Origin: Candidatus Iainarchaeum sp.
Lineage (GTDB): Archaea; Iainarchaeota; Iainarchaeia; Iainarchaeales; JAFCFF01
NCBI GenBank assembly: GCA_017608775.1
Contig: JAFCFF010000007.1
Coordinates: 1-15,544 of the forward strand
Reading direction: 5' to 3'
Length of the DNA stretch: 15,544 nt
Part shown: positions 11,289 through 15,544 of the stretch, in pieces
Layout: each line of letters starts with the position of its first letter
How positions within the stretch are numbered: position 1 is the first letter of the stretch
Notes under the pieces: generated by a model
What the model was told of the DNA's origin: nothing
Seen by the model: the letters and a program-made list of their open reading frames with translations, nothing else
The model's database searches: none
Position numbers and translations under genes: made by a program

Positions 11289-11708
11289 ATGCATAAAAAA
11301 GGTTGTGTTTTTTGTAGGATTTCTCTTGGAGAGACATATACAGCCATGATCAGAGAGGGAAAGAACATTATATCTCTGTTGGACAGATTCCCAAGAGTTA
11401 GGGGGCATGTTCTTGTTATTCCAAGAGAACATTATGAAAACATAACTGAAATGCCTGAGTCCGTGCTTTGTGAAATTATCAAGGAAATAAAACTCTTGGA
11501 AAAAGCCTTGAAGAAGGCAGGATTTGGGGAGGGATTTGAAATAAGGCAAAACTACTGGCCATGGATCCCAGAAACACAATATAAGAAAAACCATGTTCAT
11601 TTCCATTTGATTCCCAGGTTTAAGGATAAAAGCAACGAGCTTGATGGGTTTCCAACACCAGAAGAGCTAGAGGAAGTCGCCAGGAAAATTAAAAGAAACA
11701 TGAAATAG
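11289..11708 (+). CDS. HIT family nucleotide hydrolase/transferase
   Basis: A 139-residue histidine-triad protein. The triad HVHFH (His102, 104, 106) sits in NHVHFHLIPR, the central His being the nucleophile that attacks the alpha-phosphate of nucleotide substrates. The N-terminal GCVFCRI (C6, C9) is the zinc-binding start seen in many bacterial and archaeal HIT proteins, although only two Cys are visible here. RGHVLVIPREHYENI (38-52) is also a family signature. Substrates are typically AMP conjugates or dinucleoside polyphosphates; the specific one is not deducible. The YbaK-type gene follows after 9 nt, so the two share a transcript. Confidence 0.93.
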   Translation: MHKKGCVFCRISLGETYTAMIREGKNIISLLDRFPRVRGHVLVIPREHYENITEMPESVLCEIIKEIKLLEKALKKAGFGEGFEIRQNYWPWIPETQYKKNHVHFHLIPRFKDKSNELDGFPTPEELEEVARKIKRNMK

Positions 11709-11717
11709 GTTGATGGG

Positions 11718-12209
11718 ATGTTAACAAAAGAAGAGGAAAACCTCGTAGAAAAGTTAAAAAAATACATGAGAAAAAATAAAATTTCTGGGGAAATTTTGCT
11801 GTTTGAAAAAGAAGTAAAAAGTGTTAAAGAGTCTCAGGAGATTTCCGGAATACCTGGAGAAAATCATCTTAAAACAATTGTAATGGTATCAAAGGAAAAA
11901 AACAAGCCAATAACGGTTATCATAGAGGGAAACAAACTTATTAGCTTTAAAAAAGTCAGAAGGTTTTTGAAAATAAAGGAAATAAGACTTGGAAACTACA
12001 AAGAGGTTTTGGAAAAGACAGGATATCCGATTGGCGGGGTTCCTCCGTTTGGATACAACGCTATTTTCTTGATAAATAAAGAAGCAACAAAGAAAGATGA
12101 AGTGCTTTGTGGAGGCGGCTCAAAAAAAAGTTTATTGAAAATAAGAGTTGGGGAAATTCTCAAGGCCTCAAAGCCATTTGTTGGGTTTTTTGAAAGAGAA
12201 AACAAATAG
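11718..12209 (+). CDS. YbaK/ProX-type aminoacyl-tRNA deacylase (trans-editing)
   Basis: A 163-residue protein of the YbaK/ProRS INS-domain superfamily. Diagnostic features are the HLKTIVMV segment with the conserved Lys52, the TGYPIGGVPPFGY loop (101-113) and CGGGSKKSLLKI (131-142). Such proteins hydrolyse mischarged tRNAs such as Cys- or Ala-tRNAPro. The exact mischarged substrate cannot be read from sequence. The start at 11718 follows a GGTTGATGGG stretch that may act as a ribosome binding site, 9 nt after the HIT stop. Pairing with a HIT gene is compatible with a translation-quality operon. Confidence 0.92.
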   Translation: MLTKEEENLVEKLKKYMRKNKISGEILLFEKEVKSVKESQEISGIPGENHLKTIVMVSKEKNKPITVIIEGNKLISFKKVRRFLKIKEIRLGNYKEVLEKTGYPIGGVPPFGYNAIFLINKEATKKDEVLCGGGSKKSLLKIRVGEILKASKPFVGFFERENK

Positions 12210-12238
12210 ATCTTAATCTCAATAATTATACATAACAT

Positions 12239-12523
12239 TTACTTTTCTTTCTTGAATATTTTCTTCTTTTCCCCGCATTCTGAACACGTTATCAAAACAT
12301 ATTTAGGAAATTTTTCTCTCTTGTCTTTTTTGTTAAGATAGTGAAAACAGTGTTTACAAAACAGTTTTTTTCTTTCTCCCAATCTTGTGTTTGTTCTTTT
12401 TCCAACCCTAACTGCTTTTTCAACATAAAACCTAGCAAGATCCTTATCTCTTTCTTTTTTTGCCAAGGAAAGAAGGTAATCTATTGCCTCTAAGGCTTTT
12501 TTATTAACTTTTCTTTCTCTCAT
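12239..12523 (-). CDS. rnp4: ribonuclease P protein component 4 (Rpp21/Rpr2)
   Basis: A 94-residue zinc-ribbon protein. The N-terminal helices contain ARFYVEKAVRVGKR, matching the family's ARRYVELARRIA. The zinc ligands are C56-x2-C59 (FCKHC) and C80-x2-C83 (TCSEC). Rpp21 pairs with Rpp29 to support the catalytic RNA in removing 5' leaders from pre-tRNAs. The length is close to the usual 100-120 residues. Its start ATG lies 2 nt after the serS stop, so it is the second gene of a tight minus-strand operon. It is convergent with the YbaK-type gene. Confidence 0.92.
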   Translation of the reverse strand: MRERKVNKKALEAIDYLLSLAKKERDKDLARFYVEKAVRVGKRTNTRLGERKKLFCKHCFHYLNKKDKREKFPKYVLITCSECGEKKKIFKKEK

Positions 12524-12525
12524 AT

Positions 12526-13818
12526 CTATTCCTTAAGAGGAATTTCTTTAAAACCAGTATATCTATGAAGAGCTTTTGGGAGAGATATTGTTTTTTTGTT
12601 GAAATCAACGTTGTTCTCAACAATTGCCGCTATTATTCTTTGGGTTGCAAGCAATGTTCCGTTTAGGGAGTGTGGAACAACTTTTTTTCCTTTTGAGTCG
12701 AAGTAACGAATGTTTAGGGCCCTTGTTTGATAGCTTGTTGTGTTTGAGTGGGAGGCAACTTCCCTGTAGTCCTGGAAAGAAGGAAACCAAACTTCTAAGT
12801 CAATTTTTTTGGTTGCTGCCAGGTTAAGTTCCCTAGATGCAACAACAACCTTTCTGTATGGTAGTTCAAGGAGTTGTAAGATTTTTTCATGATCTTTGAT
12901 TAGCTCCTCATGAATTTTTTTGGAGTCCTCTGGCCTGCAAAAAACAAATTGTTCTATTTTTTCAAACTGATGTACTCTGAAAATCCCTCTTGTCTCCTTG
13001 CCATAGGCTCCTGCCTCTCTTCTAAAGCAGGAAGAAATTCCCACATATTTCAGCGGAAGATTTTTTTCCTTTAAGACTTCGTCTTTGTGATACGCTGCTA
13101 GGGGTTGTTCTGCTGTTGCTATCAAAAACAAGTCTTCTCCATCTATTTTGTACAGAGTGTCCCTAAAATCTTGTAATTCAGCAGCTCCCTCCATCACCTC
13201 TCCCTTCAAGAAAAAAGGGGTCCAAAATGCTTTATAGTTTCTTTTCAGGGCAAAGTCAAGGGCAAAACTCATCAGGGCTAAATTTAACTTTACTATATTT
13301 CCTTTCAAATAAAAAAAACGAGATCCTGAAACCGTTCCTGCTTTCTCAAAGTCAAGAAGGTCATATTTTGGTAAAAAATCAGCGTGAGATTTTTCTTTGT
13401 TTTTCTTTATTTTCCCCCATTTTTTTATTGTTTTGTTTTTTTTCTCGTCACCCACAGGAACTTCTTTCTCAACCAGATTGCCTACTTTTCTCAAAAAATC
13501 ATTTCTTTTCTCAAGGAGTTTTTTTTCCCTTGTCTCCAATATCGCAATTTGCTTTTGAATTTGGTTGGCTCTTTTTAATAAAAGGTTTGTTTTTGTTTTG
13601 ATTTTTGTTTTGTTTTTTAGCTTCTTTGTTTTGGCTATTTCAACCGATATAGAGTTTCTTTCTTTTCTTTTTGATTGTAGTTTTTCCAAAACAGCCCTCC
13701 ATTCCAAATCTGTCTTAAGAACATTTTCAGCGTTGGAGTATGGATTCCCTCTTTTCCTCTCGCTTTCCCTTATCTCTCTCAGGCTTTTTGGGTTTCTGAA
13801 AAGCTCAATGTCAAGCAT
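12526..13818 (-). CDS. serS: seryl-tRNA synthetase
   Basis: A 430-residue class II synthetase of the common (bacterial/eukaryal/most archaeal) type. It has an N-terminal coiled-coil tRNA-binding arm (about residues 30-115, rich in Lys/Glu), the TAEQPL serine-binding loop (235-240, usually TAEVPL), motif 2 FRREAGAYGKETRGIFRVHQ (265-284) followed by FEKIEQF, and motif 3 NGTLLATQRIIAAIVEN (386-402). It charges tRNASer via seryl-adenylate. The methanogen-type SerRS with its zinc insertion is excluded by this pattern. An AT box centred near 13846 is about 28 nt before the ATG, so a leaderless transcript leading into rnp4 is likely. Confidence 0.97.
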   Translation of the reverse strand: MLDIELFRNPKSLREIRESERKRGNPYSNAENVLKTDLEWRAVLEKLQSKRKERNSISVEIAKTKKLKNKTKIKTKTNLLLKRANQIQKQIAILETREKKLLEKRNDFLRKVGNLVEKEVPVGDEKKNKTIKKWGKIKKNKEKSHADFLPKYDLLDFEKAGTVSGSRFFYLKGNIVKLNLALMSFALDFALKRNYKAFWTPFFLKGEVMEGAAELQDFRDTLYKIDGEDLFLIATAEQPLAAYHKDEVLKEKNLPLKYVGISSCFRREAGAYGKETRGIFRVHQFEKIEQFVFCRPEDSKKIHEELIKDHEKILQLLELPYRKVVVASRELNLAATKKIDLEVWFPSFQDYREVASHSNTTSYQTRALNIRYFDSKGKKVVPHSLNGTLLATQRIIAAIVENNVDFNKKTISLPKALHRYTGFKEIPLKE

Positions 13819-13841
13819 AGCAAAAAAAGGAAAGAAAGGTT

Positions 13842-13850
13842 AAAAATATT
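13842..13850 (-). promoter_or_regulatory. TATA-like promoter of serS-rnp4
   Basis: AATATTTTT on the minus strand is centred about 28 nt before the serS ATG. Confidence 0.4.
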
Positions 13851-13899
13851 AAGGGAATTGGGTCTGTCTGTTAAAGAGCTAGTTTGGTTTTAGAGAAAC

Positions 13900-13935
13900 A
13901 TATTTAAATCCTTAACAAAAGAATAATTTATATTT
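13900..13935 (+). promoter_or_regulatory. TATA-like promoters of the S19e operon
   Basis: Two boxes are visible, ATATTTAAAT at 13900-13909 and ATTTATATTT at 13926-13935. They would give leaders of about 47 or 22 nt before the S19e start. Nothing else recognisable lies in the 156-nt gap between serS and S19e. Confidence 0.45.
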
Positions 13936-13977
13936 GTTGTTTGGCTTTTTTCTTTTATCTCCTTAAATGGTGAAATG

Positions 13978-14442
13978 ATGGTTACAGTGTATGATGTAGA
14001 GCCAGGAAGACTTATACAAAGGGCTGCAGAAAGGCTTGAAAAAGAAGGGATTATAGAAATGCCTGAATGGGCCTTGTATGTTAAAATGGGGCATGGTTCT
14101 GAAAGACTCCCGGTACAAAGAAATTGGTATTTTGTAAGAGCAGCAAGTATCCTGAGAAAGTTTTATCTAAAAAGAAATCTCGGCATAGGAAAGTTAAGGG
14201 GAAAATATAGCAAGAGAAAAAACCTCGGAGTTAGCCCTTCCCATAGAGTAAAGGCAGGTGGAAAGATTTTGAGGAGCATAGCCCAACAGTTTGAAAAAAA
14301 AGGGTTTTTGAAAAAAGCAGAGACCAAGGGAAGGGAAATCACAGCAGAGGGAAGGAAATTTCTTGATAGAGTTTCTAGGGAAATAATTTCTGAGGAAAAA
14401 GTGAGGCCAGATGTTGAGAGAAAAGAAAAACCTACCAAGTAA
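13978..14442 (+). CDS. rps19e: 30S ribosomal protein S19e
   Basis: A 154-residue basic protein whose start VTVYDVEPGRLIQRAAERL matches archaeal S19e. It continues with PEWALYVKMGHGSERLP and the conserved WYFVRAASILRKFYL block, then GVSPSHRVKAGGKILRSI and a C-terminal DRVSREI. S19e lies in the 30S head and is needed for small-subunit maturation. Two ATGs are adjacent (13975 and 13978). I use 13978 because the TGGTGA ribosome binding site (13968-13973) is 4 nt from it and only 1 nt from the other, and archaeal S19e normally starts M-[VT]-TVYDV. The 3' end carries a short charged tail and overlaps the next gene by 32 nt. Confidence 0.96.
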   Translation: MVTVYDVEPGRLIQRAAERLEKEGIIEMPEWALYVKMGHGSERLPVQRNWYFVRAASILRKFYLKRNLGIGKLRGKYSKRKNLGVSPSHRVKAGGKILRSIAQQFEKKGFLKKAETKGREITAEGRKFLDRVSREIISEEKVRPDVERKEKPTK

Positions 14443-14695
14443 CCTTGAAAAACAGATGGAGATGGAACAGGAGTTGAAAATTTTGGAGTTTAAGACCCTG
14501 ACAAAAAAATCAAGAGAAAGATTGAGCAACGTAAAAATTGTAAACAAGGATTTATATTTAACAGTAATGCAGGTTGTTATTGATCTTTATAACAAGGGGA
14601 GAATAAACGAAAAGAAAAGGCTAGATGAGGAAGAACTTTTGGAAATATTAAAAAAATGTAGGGAGAAAAGAGGGTTTAGGATAAGGAGAGTTTAA
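14411..14695 (+). CDS. PDCD5/TFAR19-family nucleic-acid-binding protein
   Basis: A 94-residue helical protein matching archaeal PDCD5-like proteins (MTH1615 type): REKKNLPSNLEKQMEMEQEL at the N-terminus, then LTKKSRERLSNVKIVNKDLY, VMQVVIDLYNKGRI and a closing LLEILKKC...RIRRV. Family members bind double-stranded DNA weakly and in eukaryotes relate to apoptosis and chaperonin; the archaeal role is uncertain. The ATG at 14411 gives the full N-terminal helix and makes a 32-nt overlap with S19e; an internal ATG at 14456 would remove it. The position between S19e and L39e is the standard archaeal order. Confidence 0.9.
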   Translation: MLREKKNLPSNLEKQMEMEQELKILEFKTLTKKSRERLSNVKIVNKDLYLTVMQVVIDLYNKGRINEKKRLDEEELLEILKKCREKRGFRIRRV

Positions 14696-14704
14696 GGTGG
14701 TTGT

Positions 14705-14941
14705 ATGGGAAGGAAAAAAAGCTTAGAGACAAAGCTTTCTCTGATTGCTGAAAGAAAGAAAATTGGTGAAAGTTTTTTTAACGCTCCTTTATGGCTTTGG
14801 CAAAAAGCAAAGAAAAGAATATTTACAAAAAAAAGAAGGGCATGGAGGGAAACAAAAATCGGTAAAAAAATCAGAAAGAGAAGAATCGCTCGGGAAAGAG
14901 GAAAGATAAGAGGAGTTACAAAAAAGAGAAAGAAAGTATAA
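14705..14941 (+). CDS. rpl39e: 50S ribosomal protein L39e with C-terminal extension
   Basis: A 78-residue very basic protein. The region KIGESFFNAPLWLWQKAKK followed by TKKRRAWRETKIG matches the L39e core (N-x-x-x-P-x-W-V/L ... RRxWRRxKL) that lines the polypeptide exit tunnel. Ordinary L39e is about 51 residues. This copy has about 15 extra residues before the core and a basic tail of about 25 residues after it (GKKIRKRRIARERG and beyond). An AGGTGG ribosome binding site (14695-14700) overlaps the preceding stop region. Identity rests on the core and on the conserved order PDCD5, L39e, L31e, aIF6. Confidence 0.85.
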   Translation: MGRKKSLETKLSLIAERKKIGESFFNAPLWLWQKAKKRIFTKKRRAWRETKIGKKIRKRRIARERGKIRGVTKKRKKV

Positions 14942-14963
14942 ATCTTTTTGGTCTGGTGATGTC

Positions 14964-15374
14964 ATGAAAAAAAACAAGGCGATGGAATACACAATTCCCT
15001 TGAGAATGGATTTTGTTTCAAGACGGAAAAGAGCAAAAAAAGCAGTAGCAAAGATAAGGGAATTTATATGGAAACACTTCAGGACAAAAGATGTTAAGAT
15101 AAGCAGTGGAGTCAACGAGAAGATATGGCAAAAAGGTATTGAGAATCCTCCAAGAAGGCTAAGGGTTTTTATCGAAGATAAGGAGGGGAAGGTTAGAGTA
15201 AGGCTGAAAGACGAGAAAGAAGAAATTAAGAAAGAGACTAAAGAAGAGAAGAAAGTCAAAAAAGAAAAAGTTAAGGAGAAACCGGAAAAAGAAAAGATGG
15301 AAAGAGTCAAGGGAAAGCCAGGAAAAAAAGATAGAGGAAAAAAAGTTAAGGGAAAAGTTAAAGACATTGATTAG
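14964..15374 (+). CDS. rpl31e: 50S ribosomal protein L31e with long Lys/Glu-rich tail
   Basis: A 136-residue protein. Residues 1-82 are the L31e core: EYTIPLRMDFVSRRKRAKKA, VAKIREFIWKHF, the NEKIWQKGIENPPRRLRVFI block. L31e sits near the tunnel exit where targeting factors dock. Residues about 83-136 are a low-complexity Lys/Glu tail (KEEKKVKKEKVKEKPEKEK type), absent from ordinary archaeal L31e of roughly 80-95 residues. A GGTGA ribosome binding site lies 4 nt before the ATG at 14964. aIF6 begins 1 nt after the stop, so the genes are co-transcribed. Confidence 0.95.
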   Translation: MKKNKAMEYTIPLRMDFVSRRKRAKKAVAKIREFIWKHFRTKDVKISSGVNEKIWQKGIENPPRRLRVFIEDKEGKVRVRLKDEKEEIKKETKEEKKVKKEKVKEKPEKEKMERVKGKPGKKDRGKKVKGKVKDID

Positions 15375-15375
15375 C

Positions 15376-15544
15376 ATGAGGGTTTTAAAGGGAAGATTAA
15401 AACAAAGTCCTTTTGTTGGGGTTTTTGCTTCGGTTTCTGATGAGATAGGTTTGATACCAAAGATAACAAAAAAACAAAAAAAGAATTTAGAGAACTTGTT
15501 TGGGGTTCCTCTTCTAGAGGCGGATATTTTAGAACCAAGCCTTA
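15376..15544 (+). CDS. eif6: translation initiation factor aIF6 (partial, 3' end outside window)
   Basis: The frame opens with ATG at 15376, 1 nt after the L31e stop, and runs off the window after 56 codons. The N-terminus MRVLKGRLKQSPFVGVFASV followed by SDEIGLIPKI and LENLFGVPLLEADI matches archaeal aIF6, the factor that binds the 50S subunit and prevents premature joining with 30S. Gene order after L31e is the standard archaeal one. The first pentein repeat is visible; later repeats lie outside. Confidence 0.9.
   Translation, partial: MRVLKGRLKQSPFVGVFASVSDEIGLIPKITKKQKKNLENLFGVPLLEADILEPSL

Noticed and set aside
14789..15367. 192-codon open frame on the minus strand opposite L39e and L31e
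   Set aside because: It is the Phe/Ser/Leu-rich antisense of Lys/Glu-rich ribosomal protein genes, with no promoter or ribosome binding site.
1..15544. CRISPR arrays, insertion sequences, transposases
   Set aside because: No regularly spaced repeats, terminal inverted repeats flanking a transposase, or Cas/transposase motifs were seen on either strand.

Overview
The window is an AT-rich stretch of an archaeal chromosome. The gene content is archaeal: RNA polymerase subunit K, ribosomal proteins S17e, S19e, L39e and L31e, archaeal DnaG, Hjc resolvase, Pth2, RNase P subunit Rpp21, PDCD5-like protein and aIF6. So is the order S19e, PDCD5, L39e, L31e, aIF6. Genes are short and tightly packed, TATA-like boxes lie about 26-29 nt before start codons (many transcripts look leaderless), and several lineage-specific helical proteins are present. 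A reduced DPANN-type archaeon is my best guess; this is inferred, not proven.

Layout. 1-752: the end of a Na/Pi-cotransporter-like protein, then rpoK and rps17e as a pair. 769-3137: an unrecognised helical protein (minus strand), an SPPY-type DNA methyltransferase (plus) and a small unrecognised protein (minus). 3138-3293: an intergenic region full of dyads. 3294-4813: pth2, a circularly permuted ribosome-assembly GTPase and, convergent, hjc; a 19-bp tandem duplication separates the stop codons of the last two. 4869-7232: a 787-residue exported protein with a lytic transglycosylase domain and an M23 peptidase domain, which is the standout of the window. 7236-9553: a small methyltransferase (minus), a structured RNA leader, dnaG and a two-pass membrane protein (minus). 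9610-9947: tRNA-Val(UAC), a 63-nt tRNA-like element with its own promoter and T-run, and tRNA-Gly(GCC). 9950-11238: two more unrecognised helical proteins. 11289-12209: a HIT protein and a YbaK-type editing protein. 12239-13818: the minus-strand pair serS and RNase P component 4. 13978-15544: the translation operon S19e, PDCD5-like, L39e, L31e, aIF6 (cut by the window edge).

Most genes serve translation and tRNA metabolism (synthetase, trans-editing, tRNA 5' processing, peptidyl-tRNA recycling, ribosomal proteins, 60S-type assembly factors), with a few for replication and recombination (DnaG, Hjc). The exception is the murein-hydrolase-like protein. Archaea have no murein, so an exported protein carrying both a glycan-strand-cleaving and a peptide-cleaving domain most plausibly acts on bacterial walls. 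No phage or mobile genes surround it. Four divergent gene pairs also share one central TATA-like element placed about 28 nt from both starts, a recurrent compact bidirectional promoter design.
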